From positions 1,860,001 through 1,924,000 of the forward strand of contig NZ_CP049990.1 of NCBI RefSeq assembly GCF_011388195.1: DNA of 64,000 bases, in the 5' to 3' direction. Source of the DNA: Pusillimonas sp. DMV24BSW_D. GTDB lineage: Bacteria > Pseudomonadota > Gammaproteobacteria > Burkholderiales > Burkholderiaceae_B. Positions 49,113-57,400 of this stretch are shown in pieces. Position numbers and translations under genes: made by a program. Under the pieces are notes generated by a model. That model did no database searches, had not been told where the DNA came from, and saw only the letters and a list, made by a program, of their open reading frames with translations. Position 1 is the stretch's first letter. Each line of letters begins with the position of its first letter.

Positions 49113-49792
49113 CGAAGCACGCCCGATCCTTTGCGTTTGAAAAGCGACAGGCACATGAGCACCGCAAATGAAAAGATCACCATGCCGGCTGCCAGCCAGT
49201 GCGCCTGGCTGTATTCCATTGCTTCAACGTGGCTGTATATTTGGGTGGACACCACGCTTGTTTGGCCGGGAATATTACCGCCTATCATCAGGACAACGCC
49301 GAATTCTCCCACCGTATGTGCAAAGGTCAAAATGGCGGCGGTGATAAGACCCGGGCGTGCAAGAGGCAGGGCCACGGTTATAAAAGCGTTCACGGGGCTG
49401 GCGCGTAGCGTAGCTGCAGCTTCCAGCGGGCGTGGGCCAATGGATTCGAACGCATGCTGAATGGGTTGAACCGCAAACGGCAGCGAAAAAATCAGTGAAC
49501 CAATAAGCAGCCCGGTAAATGTAAAAGACAGTACGCCCCAACCCAGATACTGGGTGATTTGGCCCAGAGGGCCTGCCGGCCCCATTGCCACCAGTAAATA
49601 AAAACCCAGCACCGTGGGAGGCAACACCAGCGGCAAAGTTACCAATGCGCTAATGGGAGCTCGCCAGCGCGAATGCGTTTGTGATAACCACCAGGCCAGG
49701 GGGGTGCTTAGAATCAACAACACAACGGTTGTTAGCCCTGCCAGTTTCATGGTGAGGTAAATAGCGGACCAGGTTTGCGGATCGAGTGGCAT
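49109..49792 (-). CDS. modB: Molybdate ABC transporter permease
   Basis: Inner-membrane permease of the molybdate importer, 227 aa from the ATG at 49792 (a TTG seven codons upstream is an alternative). Five or six helices are visible, with [19 protein letters not shown] near residues 58-76 and the coupling segment [20 protein letters not shown] near 145-164, the EAA loop that contacts ModC. It lies between modA and modC in the same direction. Confidence 0.95.
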   Translation of the reverse strand: MPLDPQTWSAIYLTMKLAGLTTVVLLILSTPLAWWLSQTHSRWRAPISALVTLPLVLPPTVLGFYLLVAMGPAGPLGQITQYLGWGVLSFTFTGLLIGSLIFSLPFAVQPIQHAFESIGPRPLEAAATLRASPVNAFITVALPLARPGLITAAILTFAHTVGEFGVVLMIGGNIPGQTSVVSTQIYSHVEAMEYSQAHWLAAGMVIFSFAVLMCLSLFKRKGSGVLR

Positions 49793-49824
49793 GGTTGAAA
49801 AAGCTGTGTTCAAAGCGGTGTTGG

Positions 49825-50595
49825 TTAGCGTTCCGGCAAACCGTACCCAAAAGACTCAATAATTGCGAGCGCGGTGGGGCTTTTAAGAAACGCGATAAAC
49901 GCGGTGGCGGCGGCGTTATTATGGCCATGCTTAAGAAGTTGAGCATCTTGTGCCAATGGCGTGTAAATGTTTTCGGGAACAATCCAGGCTGAGCCCGATT
50001 GAATCTTGCCCCGGCTGAATACTTGCGATAACGCCACAAACCCCAAAGGTACATTGCCGCTGGCAATGAACTGATAGGTCTGGCCGATACTTTGCCCGAA
50101 CACCCATTTTCCGCTCAAGGTGTCGACCAGATCCAGTTTCTTGATGACCTGTTCGGTGGCCAGGCCATACGGTGCAACTTTTGGATTGGCCATGGCAATA
50201 CGCTCGAATCGGTCAGTTTCTAGTACGGATGCTTCATCTTCTGCCAAGCCGCCATCCGGGCTCCATAACACCAGTTTTCCTATTGCGTAGGTAAAACGTG
50301 TCTCGGGCACCGACAACCCGGCTTCCTCTGCTTTTCCGGGTGTTTCTGTGTCAGCTGCCAGAAAAACATCGAACGGGGCGCCGTTCTGAATTTGCGAGAA
50401 CAGCTTGCCGGTTGACCCCACAGAGATGGTTAACTGGTGTCCGCTTTCGCTCTCAAAGGTTTGAGCAATTTCTTTCACGGGTGCAGCAAAATTGGCCGCC
50501 ACCGCGATGTTGGCTGTTGCTGCGTGTGCAATACCATTCACAAACAGGCTCGCCAACACTAAAGAAGCGCGTATTATTTTCAGTGGGACACCCAT
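49825..50595 (-). CDS. modA: Molybdate-binding periplasmic protein
   Basis: Substrate-binding protein of the molybdate importer, 256 aa. A signal peptide ends HAATA near residue 27. The family pattern [20 protein letters not shown] is followed by [20 protein letters not shown], which supplies the oxyanion-binding serines, and [16 protein letters not shown]. It is the first gene of modABC and is divergent from modE with the putative operator between. Confidence 0.96.
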   Translation of the reverse strand: MGVPLKIIRASLVLASLFVNGIAHAATANIAVAANFAAPVKEIAQTFESESGHQLTISVGSTGKLFSQIQNGAPFDVFLAADTETPGKAEEAGLSVPETRFTYAIGKLVLWSPDGGLAEDEASVLETDRFERIAMANPKVAPYGLATEQVIKKLDLVDTLSGKWVFGQSIGQTYQFIASGNVPLGFVALSQVFSRGKIQSGSAWIVPENIYTPLAQDAQLLKHGHNNAAATAFIAFLKSPTALAIIESFGYGLPER

Positions 50596-50609
50596 TTTTA
50601 TTTCCGGTT

Positions 50610-50634
50610 TCGCTATTCAGTAATGGAATAGCGA
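50610..50634. promoter_or_regulatory. Putative ModE operator
   Basis: TCGCTATTC (50610-50618) and GAATAGCGA (50626-50634) form a perfect 9-bp dyad with a 7-base spacer. It lies 14 bases upstream of the modA start and 38 upstream of the modE start. E. coli ModE binds a dyad with CGNTAT-type arms and a 6-7 base spacer, so the match in shape and place is good. Confidence 0.75.
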
Positions 50635-50672
50635 GTATGCTACCGGTAACGTTTTTGTTTGGCAAGTTACGT

Positions 50673-51419
50673 ATGAAGAGTTCATCAACATTCAGGCTGG
50701 ATGCCGCGTTAGGGCATGACATCACCGATAAGCGCATTGACGTTTTGCGCCGTATCGACGCCGTGGGTTCCATTTCAGAGGCAGCTCGGGACGCCGGCAT
50801 CAGTTACAAGGCAGCCTGGCAGGCCATTGAAACGCTGGGTAACCTGGCTGGCACGCCGCTGGTGGAAAAGGCAGTGGGTGGCAGTGGCGGGGGTGGGGCG
50901 CAACTGACAGCAGCCGGGCGCAAGGTGTTGGAGGCTTTTGACTATTTCGCGAGGGTGCGGCAGGTTGCAATGCAGCAGGCTTCGGATACAGGCCACCATG
51001 TAACGTTTGGTCTTAGAACCAGCATGCGTAATCAATGGCTGTGCACAGTGCGTGAACTCGTGCCGGGTGAGCAGGGCCAAAGCGTTACGCTGGCGCTGTC
51101 TGACGGTACTTTAATGCGGTCCGTGGTTACGCATGAAAGTGCGCAGTTACTTGGTCTGGCGCCGGGTTTAAAGGTGTTGGCACTGTGTAAAGCAACCGCA
51201 GTGCCAGTTCAAACGGCCTATCCTGCTGATGAAACGCAGAATGCACTGAGCGGACAGGTCGAGGCAGTAGCTGCTACGACCAGGAAAGCGGAAGTTTCAA
51301 TGCGTTTGGGCTGCGGGGCGATTTTGGTCGGGTTTCAGAATGGGGGGCCGGCATTGCAGGTTGGGCAAACTGCTTGGGCCAGGGTTGACCCGGCAGCAGT
51401 TGTTGTGGCCTTGCCTTGA
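50673..51419 (+). CDS. modE: Molybdate-responsive transcriptional regulator ModE
   Basis: ModE senses molybdate and represses the importer genes. The 248-residue protein has an N-terminal winged helix (RIDAVGSISEAARDAGISYK near residues 26-45, then AVGGSGGGGAQLTAAG near 65-80, the typical ModE glycine run) and two C-terminal Mop-like domains, beginning TSMRNQWLCTVRELVPG and VEAVAATTRKAEVSMRLG. ATG at 50673 is chosen by alignment with E. coli ModE; an in-frame ATG at 50637 abuts the operator and is less likely. It is divergent from modABC. Confidence 0.93.
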   Translation: MKSSSTFRLDAALGHDITDKRIDVLRRIDAVGSISEAARDAGISYKAAWQAIETLGNLAGTPLVEKAVGGSGGGGAQLTAAGRKVLEAFDYFARVRQVAMQQASDTGHHVTFGLRTSMRNQWLCTVRELVPGEQGQSVTLALSDGTLMRSVVTHESAQLLGLAPGLKVLALCKATAVPVQTAYPADETQNALSGQVEAVAATTRKAEVSMRLGCGAILVGFQNGGPALQVGQTAWARVDPAAVVVALP

Positions 51420-51553
51420 AAGTGTTTTGCGGGCGTTGAACCGTAGAGGGTCAAATAAAACGAGCCGTACCAAAAAAACGTTGCGTTTCGTTACGCTCCA
51501 CAATAATAATACGCCAGCATAGACACACCTATTCTCGGGTGAAGGAGAAAACT

Positions 51554-52375
51554 ATGTTCTTGGCGCGCTGTTTACTATTTACCCCGGCCAATCGCCCCGA
51601 GCGGTTTGAAAAAGCAAAGGAATTACACGCCGACGGGCTGATTATTGACCTGGAAGATGCAATTTCTTTAGATGAAAAAGACAGCGCCAGAGAGCAGGCG
51701 ATTGCATATTTACAAGGGCGCACCCCTTCCGGGCGTTTTATCGAGTGTTTGCGTATTAACTCGATTCGTACCCGCGCCGGCCTGAAAGATTTATCGGCAT
51801 TATGTGATGCGAACGTACGCCCCGATATGCTTGTGTTGCCAAAATCAGAAAGCGCGCATGAAATTGAAATTATCAATGAAATATTGTCCCCCAGTACCGT
51901 ACCCGTACTTCCGTTAATTGAAACCGCTAAAGGATTAGCGCAAGCCCATCAAATTGCACAGGCCGACAACGTAGTCGGCCTTATTTTTGGCGGCGCCGAT
52001 TTTGCCGCGGATATTGGCGCCACAATGGATTGGGAGCCTTTATATTCTGCGCGGGCGCAAATCGTACAAGCTGCGGCGTACGGTGGTGTTGCAGCCATTG
52101 ATGTCCCTTATCTGCACCTGCAGGATCCGGACGACAGCAACCTTATCGCTGAAACACAAAAAATAAAAGCAATGGGTTTTACCTGCAAATTATCGATTCA
52201 CCCCAAACATATCGTGCCGATTATGAACACGTTTTCCCCCTCGAAAGAGGAAACTGAAAAAGCAAAGGCGATTGTTGCTGCATATGAAGGTGCGCACGGG
52301 AATGCGTGTGAGTTAAACGGCAAGATGATTGATGTGCCCGTCTATCGCTCTGCCAAACGTATCTTGTCCTTATAA
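51554..52375 (+). CDS. CitE/HpcH-type lyase, probable citramalyl-CoA lyase
   Basis: Protein of 273 aa of the CitE-like HpcH/HpaI family, which cleaves 3-hydroxy acyl-CoA esters such as citramalyl-, malyl- or beta-methylmalyl-CoA. Motifs are LLFTPANRPERFEKAKELHA near residues 8-27, GLIIDLEDAI near 29-38, VLPLIETAKGL near 116-126 with the metal-binding glutamate, and LIFGGADFAADIGAT near 141-155 with the metal-binding aspartate. The start ATG at 51554 has AAGGAG eight bases upstream. With the next two genes it suggests splitting of citramalyl-CoA into acetyl-CoA and pyruvate. The exact substrate is inferred from context. Confidence 0.8.
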   Translation: MFLARCLLFTPANRPERFEKAKELHADGLIIDLEDAISLDEKDSAREQAIAYLQGRTPSGRFIECLRINSIRTRAGLKDLSALCDANVRPDMLVLPKSESAHEIEIINEILSPSTVPVLPLIETAKGLAQAHQIAQADNVVGLIFGGADFAADIGATMDWEPLYSARAQIVQAAAYGGVAAIDVPYLHLQDPDDSNLIAETQKIKAMGFTCKLSIHPKHIVPIMNTFSPSKEETEKAKAIVAAYEGAHGNACELNGKMIDVPVYRSAKRILSL

Positions 52376-52395
52376 AAACATACAGGAGCAGAGCA

Positions 52396-53457
52396 ATGAT
52401 GCCATTTAAAGCCTATGTAAAGATTGATGAAAACCGATATCGGGAGCATTTCGGTTTGGATTTTGAACAATTCGAAGCCGGGCAGGTTTTTCATCATCGA
52501 CCGGGTATGACGGTTAGCCAGCAAGACAACGCTGAAGAAGCCTTGGATACGATTAATAGTGCACAACTGCATTATGACGCGCACTATGCGTCACAAACAG
52601 AATGGAAAAACTGCCTGGGCGTGAGCACAATGACGCTACAGAAAATCATGGGCATGACCTCCAAAACGTTTCATCGAAAGCTGGGCATTATTGAGTTTGT
52701 CGACATTGCGATGACACACCCCGTATTTGGTGGCGATACCCTATATGCGGAATCGACGATAAAAACAAAAGAAGATTATCCGGGAAACAAGGATGTGGGT
52801 CTGCTTACCGTTGTTACCAGGGGCCTTAACCAAAACGGCGATGAAGTTGCAAAAATTGAATACAAGATACTTGTTTTTAAGGCCGGAAAACACCCGTTGG
52901 ATAATGGTGATACGGTGCGCAGCAGCGGTGTTGAGGATGATAAATTCGCATCCCATCGGTTATTGAAAGACGGCAGCTTTATAGAGCAGGTGGGTATTTA
53001 TTACGAAGACCTGATGCCGGGTGAAATTTATGAGCACCGCCCGGGAAAAACGTTTACGGAAGAAGAAAATCGCTTGCACGCGCTGCGCTCGCTTGAGCTT
53101 TCTCCGCAGTATTCCGACAGCCACTATATTGCGCAGTTTTCTAAAAATGGCATGTTGATTGCCGAGCCTTTTTTAGTGGGTGTGTTAACGGCGTTAACGA
53201 CAAGAACGTTCGACCGCGTGGTGGCCAATTTGGGCTGGAATAACATTAAGTTAATCAAACCAGTTTACGCCGGCGACACGATTTATGCGGTTTCCGAGAT
53301 TCTTGATAAACGAGAATCCAAGTCGCGACCTGCGCAAGGCATTATGCATGTTAAATCAAGCGCGTATAACCAGAAGGGTGAATTGGTGTGCATATATGAA
53401 CGCCATTTTTTGATCTATAAAAAAGGCATGGGCCCATATGAAAGTGCAGGGTACTAA
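52396..53457 (+). CDS. Double-hotdog MaoC-type hydratase, mesaconyl/itaconyl-CoA hydratase-like
   Basis: Protein of 353 aa with two MaoC-like hotdog domains, each opening with a short motif (FEAGQVFHHRPGMTVSQQDN near residues 26-45 and LMPGEIYEHRPGKTFTEEEN near 211-230). Likely catalytic sites are LHYDAHYA in the first half and YSDSHYIAQF in the second; PVFGGDTLYAES and PVYAGDTIYAVSE are the usual MaoC hotdog turns. Length and layout match mesaconyl-CoA hydratase (about 340-355 aa) better than the shorter itaconyl-CoA hydratases. It follows the lyase by 20 bases and precedes the CoA-transferase by two. Confidence 0.75.
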   Translation: MMPFKAYVKIDENRYREHFGLDFEQFEAGQVFHHRPGMTVSQQDNAEEALDTINSAQLHYDAHYASQTEWKNCLGVSTMTLQKIMGMTSKTFHRKLGIIEFVDIAMTHPVFGGDTLYAESTIKTKEDYPGNKDVGLLTVVTRGLNQNGDEVAKIEYKILVFKAGKHPLDNGDTVRSSGVEDDKFASHRLLKDGSFIEQVGIYYEDLMPGEIYEHRPGKTFTEEENRLHALRSLELSPQYSDSHYIAQFSKNGMLIAEPFLVGVLTALTTRTFDRVVANLGWNNIKLIKPVYAGDTIYAVSEILDKRESKSRPAQGIMHVKSSAYNQKGELVCIYERHFLIYKKGMGPYESAGY

Positions 53458-53459
53458 TT

Positions 53460-54776
53460 ATGTTTAATACACAATACAAACAAAAATTAACCAGCGCAGA
53501 ACAGGCGGTTCAATTAATAAAAAGAAACGCCAATATCGCGTTTGGCATGGCTGTGTCACAGCCACCCGCTTTATTAGCCGCGATTGCCAACCGTGCAAAG
53601 GCCCGCGGTTTCGATGAGTTGCGCGTGTATTACCTGCATGCAGAAGAGCCTGCAAATAACACAATACTGCAATATGAACTCATGGACGTCATTAAGCCGC
53701 ACCCTGGGTTTCTGGGATCTAAAGAACGCCAGCTTATAAAGCAAGGCGATGCGGATAACGGACGCAAGGTTATTTTCTATGTGCCTAATTCCTTCAGCCA
53801 TATGCCGCGGTACTTTCGCGAGGCCATTGATTTGGATACCTGTGTTGTTACTGTCAGCCCGATGGATAAGTCGGGGTATTTCACATTTGGCACGAATAAT
53901 GACTACACGTCCACAGCGGCCCGATGCGCAAAAAAACTGATTGTTGAAGTGAATGAAAATATGCCGCGCGTCTTTGGTGACTCACTGGTTCACATATCAG
54001 AGGTTGACGCGATTGTTGAAAATACGGTTCCTCTTGTTGCGCTGAACCCCAGAGCGCCACTGCCGGAAGACAAGATAATTGGCGAAGCAATTGCAAAGCT
54101 TATTCCCGATGGCGCAACCATTCAAATGGGTGTGGGCGGCGTACCTGATGCCGTCTGCCAATATTTGTTAAACCATAACGATTTAGGCATTCATTCTGAA
54201 TTGCTGTCGCCGGGGATGGTAGACCTTGTTAGAAAGGGAATAGTGACCGGAAAAAAGAAAAACATTAATCGAAGCAAGCACGTATTTACATTGGCTTTCG
54301 GAGACGAAGCAATGTATGAATACATAAATGATAATCCTTCCATGGAAACGTACCCGGTCGATTATGTGAATAACCCTTCCATTATTTCCCAAAATGATAA
54401 TGTCATTTCAGTGAACGCATTGATTGAAATTGATTTATATGGGCAGGTTAATGCTGAAAATATTCATGGCCGGCAATTTGGCGGGCCGGGCGGCCAGAAC
54501 GATTTTGTGCGGGGTGCGTATTTATCTAAAGGTGGCAAATCTATTCTGGCTTTTGAGTCAACGGCAAAACAAGCCCAAATTAGCAAAATCGTGCCTAAGT
54601 TATCTGGCGTTGTGACTGATTTGAGAATTGACACGCAATATGTCGCAACTGAATATGGTGTTATTAATTTAAAAGGGCTTTCGTCAACGGAGCGCGCCAA
54701 ACAACTTATTTCTATCGCGCATCCCAATTTCAGAGACGAATTATCTGACCAGGCTAAAGCGCTTCATTTGCTTTAA
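53460..54776 (+). CDS. Class I CoA-transferase (acetyl-CoA hydrolase/4-hydroxybutyrate CoA-transferase family)
   Basis: Protein of 438 aa of the acetyl-CoA hydrolase/transferase family. Motifs are IQMGVGGVPDAVCQYLLNH near residues 221-239, HSELLSPGMVDLVRKG near 245-260 with the likely catalytic glutamate in SEL, GGPGGQNDFVRGAYLSKGG near 341-359 and TEYGVINLKGLSSTERAK near 398-415. Family members include 4-hydroxybutyrate CoA-transferase, succinyl-CoA:acetate transferase and RipA, the itaconate CoA-transferase of Yersinia. Its place in the operon suggests it loads CoA onto a C5-dicarboxylate. Base composition looks AT-richer than the flanks. Confidence 0.8.
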   Translation: MFNTQYKQKLTSAEQAVQLIKRNANIAFGMAVSQPPALLAAIANRAKARGFDELRVYYLHAEEPANNTILQYELMDVIKPHPGFLGSKERQLIKQGDADNGRKVIFYVPNSFSHMPRYFREAIDLDTCVVTVSPMDKSGYFTFGTNNDYTSTAARCAKKLIVEVNENMPRVFGDSLVHISEVDAIVENTVPLVALNPRAPLPEDKIIGEAIAKLIPDGATIQMGVGGVPDAVCQYLLNHNDLGIHSELLSPGMVDLVRKGIVTGKKKNINRSKHVFTLAFGDEAMYEYINDNPSMETYPVDYVNNPSIISQNDNVISVNALIEIDLYGQVNAENIHGRQFGGPGGQNDFVRGAYLSKGGKSILAFESTAKQAQISKIVPKLSGVVTDLRIDTQYVATEYGVINLKGLSSTERAKQLISIAHPNFRDELSDQAKALHLL

Positions 54777-54810
54777 TGCCCAGTAAGAGCCGGTGTTTTC
54801 CATGGCCACA

Positions 54811-55110
54811 TGTTAAAATCCCGGGCTTCGGTGCCGATAGCCGCACCGACGTTTAATCCGTTCTGCGCTGTGTTGGTCTTTGCCACTGGCGTTTTAACTT
54901 ACCGACCCATGTAAATTTCCTTTCTTCTCTGATTGGTTTCATTGAACCGATCCAGCCTGATTTTTGCGCCGTGTTCAAGCCCAGCCGTCAAGGTTTCCGG
55001 GCTTGCAGCGTACTTCCATAAACTTTGCAAAAACTAGCCGTTCCCGTGCGGGCGTGTCTTGCAGCTGCCCAAAAAAGAGATTGTTGCCGGCTGCGATTTG
55101 TTATCTGCTC
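54811..55110 (+). promoter_or_regulatory. Long structured leader upstream of the SulP gene
   Basis: The 373 bases between the CoA-transferase and the SulP gene hold no convincing gene. A -10-like TGTTAAAAT is at 54811-54819. Downstream are a 7-bp hairpin with arms TCGGTGC and GCACCGA (54828-54849), a 7-bp hairpin with one G-T pair (54932-54951), a 7-bp hairpin with arms CAAGCCC and GGGCTTG (54976-55005), and CCCG/CGGG with a small loop at 55043-55052. A leader of this length with ordered stems could be a cis-acting RNA. I could not match it to a known riboswitch class. Confidence 0.45.
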
Positions 55111-55149
55111 GTGGGTTCGCTTTAATTTGCAAATTGTTGAGCTTCCCCC

Positions 55150-56631
55150 ATGCAATTCAAAAAAATTCAAGAAGAGTGGTTTTCCAACATTCGCGACGAT
55201 ATTCTGGCGGGTATCGTAGTTGCGTTAGCCCTTATTCCCGAAGCCATCGCGTTCTCCATTATTGCCGGGGTCGACCCCAAAATTGGTTTATATGCCTCGT
55301 TCAGTATTGCGGTCGTTATCTCTTTTACCGGTGGGCGTCCGGGCATGATTTCAGCAGCTACCGCGGCCATGGCGTTGGTGATGATTACGCTGGTCAAAGA
55401 GCATGGGCTGGAGTATTTGCTGGCTGCCACTATTCTTACCGGTGTGCTTCAAATTCTGGCTGGGTTGCTGCGGCTGGGCGTATTAATGCGATTTGTCTCT
55501 CGTTCGGTGATTACGGGTTTCGTTAATGCCTTGGCCATCCTTATTTTTATGGCGCAATTGCCTGAGTTGATTAATGTTCCATGGGCGGTTTACGTTATGG
55601 TGGCCGGCGGCCTGGGAATTATTTATTTGTTTCCGTACGTCACCCGGTCGGTTCCGTCGCCTTTAGTCTGCATCGTGGTGTTAACGGTCGTTTCACTAAC
55701 ACTGGGGCTGGATATCCGCACCGTTGGCGATATGGGTGAGTTGCCGGATACTTTGCCGGTGTTCTTGTTGCCTGATATTCCGCTGAATTTCGAAGCCCTG
55801 CAGATTATTTTTCCTTATGCAGCGACGTTAGCCGTGGTGGGTTTGCTTGAGTCTTTGCTAACGGCACAAATTGTTGACGACCTGACAGATACACGCAGCG
55901 ACAAGAATCGCGAGTGTGCCGGGCAGGGGGTTGCCAATATCGCAACGGGTTTCCTGGGCGGCATGGCGGGGTGCGCCATGATCGGGCAATCGGTTATTAA
56001 CGTGAAATCGGGTGGGCGGGGCCGCTTGTCGACCTTCGTGGCTGGCTTGTTTTTGTTGATTTTGGTGGTGTTTTTGGGCCCATGGGTCGAGAAAATCCCA
56101 ATGGCGGCATTGGTGGCCGTCATGATTATGGTGTCAATCGGTACATTTAGCTGGGGTTCGCTACGTGACCTAGTGCGTCACCCGAAAACGTCAAGCATTG
56201 TGATGGTCTCTACAGTGATTGTGGTTGTCGCAACGCATGATTTGGCAAAAGGTGTCCTGGTCGGTGTCTTGTTAAGTGGTATTTTCTTCGCACATAAAGT
56301 GGGGCGGGTGTTGCGTATTACATCTGAAATACGCAACGAGGGGCGTGAACGGGTGTACACCATTATGGGCCAGGTTTTCTTTGCTTCGTCCGAGAAATTC
56401 ACCGCTTCGTTTGACTTCAAGGAGGTAATTGAAAAAGTAGTGATCGATCTGAATCGCGCACGTTTTTGGGATATCACTGCGATTAGTTCGCTGGATTCAG
56501 TCATTCTGAAGTTTCGTCGCGAGGGAACCGAAGTTGAGGTTGTGGGTTTGGATGAAGCCAGCTCAACATTGGTTGACCGTTTTGCCGTGCATGATAAACC
56601 CGGTGCCATGGATAAACTCATGGGCCACTAG
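55150..56631 (+). CDS. SulP family inorganic anion transporter
   Basis: Membrane transporter of 493 aa with 10-14 helices and a C-terminal STAS domain (about residues 405-485). The family start [20 protein letters not shown] near residues 17-36 and the segment [12 protein letters not shown] that follows are typical, as is [20 protein letters not shown] near 269-288. SulP proteins carry sulfate, bicarbonate or other anions; the group with this start includes the bicarbonate carrier BicA, but the ion cannot be told from sequence. It stands alone with a long structured leader. Confidence 0.88.
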   Translation: MQFKKIQEEWFSNIRDDILAGIVVALALIPEAIAFSIIAGVDPKIGLYASFSIAVVISFTGGRPGMISAATAAMALVMITLVKEHGLEYLLAATILTGVLQILAGLLRLGVLMRFVSRSVITGFVNALAILIFMAQLPELINVPWAVYVMVAGGLGIIYLFPYVTRSVPSPLVCIVVLTVVSLTLGLDIRTVGDMGELPDTLPVFLLPDIPLNFEALQIIFPYAATLAVVGLLESLLTAQIVDDLTDTRSDKNRECAGQGVANIATGFLGGMAGCAMIGQSVINVKSGGRGRLSTFVAGLFLLILVVFLGPWVEKIPMAALVAVMIMVSIGTFSWGSLRDLVRHPKTSSIVMVSTVIVVVATHDLAKGVLVGVLLSGIFFAHKVGRVLRITSEIRNEGRERVYTIMGQVFFASSEKFTASFDFKEVIEKVVIDLNRARFWDITAISSLDSVILKFRREGTEVEVVGLDEASSTLVDRFAVHDKPGAMDKLMGH

Positions 56632-56654
56632 AAGGTTTAACTGTTGTGCTGTTC

Positions 56655-56683
56655 AACGAAGACGCTTTGCGTTCTCCGTTTTT
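56655..56683 (+). terminator. Probable terminator after the SulP gene
   Basis: An imperfect hairpin with core ACGC/GCGT around a TTT loop and outer AACG/CGTT arms is followed by five T (56679-56683). It lies 24 bases past the stop. Mismatches and one bulge weaken it. Confidence 0.5.
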
Positions 56684-56697
56684 AGAACGAGCCGTTT

Positions 56698-57357
56698 TCA
56701 AGGCGCATTGCGCTGGGAAGGATCACGCTGAAAGTGTTTGATCAGGTCGTGGGGGTCGATCTGTTCAGCGTGGGTTGCTGCTGCCTGTGCCCACCATACT
56801 AACTGGTTGAAGCCTCTGTCAAAATAAGAAGCCCATTGTGCGTCTGAGTCCGCGTCAAGGCAGCATCCTTCGTTATCAAAAACTTCAGCGGCTTTGGGAA
56901 CATGCACCATGGTGGAAACGGGCAGGCAACCCAGTTCCGACAAGAAGCTTCGCATCCCTACCGCGGCACGTACGCCTCCCCATTGGCCGGCAGAGTAGGT
57001 AACAATAAGGCTGGGCTTGAACGCAAAGTTGGAGCTGCCAAAATGGTTTAACAAGTGTGCTAGTGCGGGGCTCATACTGTGATTGTATTCCGGGCTCACC
57101 ATAAGGTAACCGTTTGCGCGTTGAACCTTGTTTGCCAGTGTGTCCAGTGTTTCTGGAACGGTCCGTTGGCCGTAAGCAAAATGGGGTTTGAAAACGGAAC
57201 CCGTGTCGATCAAGAGCGGGTCAATGATTTCAATTTCGTGTTGCGGATAGGCTTGCTGAAAATAGCGCTTGCAGGCTTGGGTAACGTGTTCACCCAAACG
57301 GGGTGGATTCGGGGGCGAGCTTTTCCTCGAGGAGCCTAGGAAGATCAAATATCTCAT
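56698..57357 (-). CDS. NADPH-dependent FMN reductase (flavodoxin-like)
   Basis: Protein of 219 aa with the NAD(P)H:FMN reductase fold. It begins MRYLIFLGSSRKSSPPNPPR, the FMN-phosphate loop, and has SPEYNHSMSPALAHLLNHF near residues 88-106, typical of the family, and VTYSAGQWGGVRAAVGMRSF near 116-135. It could reduce free flavins, quinones or azo dyes. ATG at 57357 is chosen because the family starts there. It lies 43 bases after the histidine kinase in the same direction, so it may be in the same transcript. Confidence 0.82.
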   Translation of the reverse strand: MRYLIFLGSSRKSSPPNPPRLGEHVTQACKRYFQQAYPQHEIEIIDPLLIDTGSVFKPHFAYGQRTVPETLDTLANKVQRANGYLMVSPEYNHSMSPALAHLLNHFGSSNFAFKPSLIVTYSAGQWGGVRAAVGMRSFLSELGCLPVSTMVHVPKAAEVFDNEGCCLDADSDAQWASYFDRGFNQLVWWAQAAATHAEQIDPHDLIKHFQRDPSQRNAP

Positions 57358-57400
57358 ATTGGGTGTCGGAACCTCAACGGTAAGCGCACTGCGCGGGCGT

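Noticed and set aside
51420-51553. Promoter or operator before the lyase operon
   Set aside because: The 134 bases hold no clear dyad or strong promoter pair that I could defend by eye, so nothing was called.
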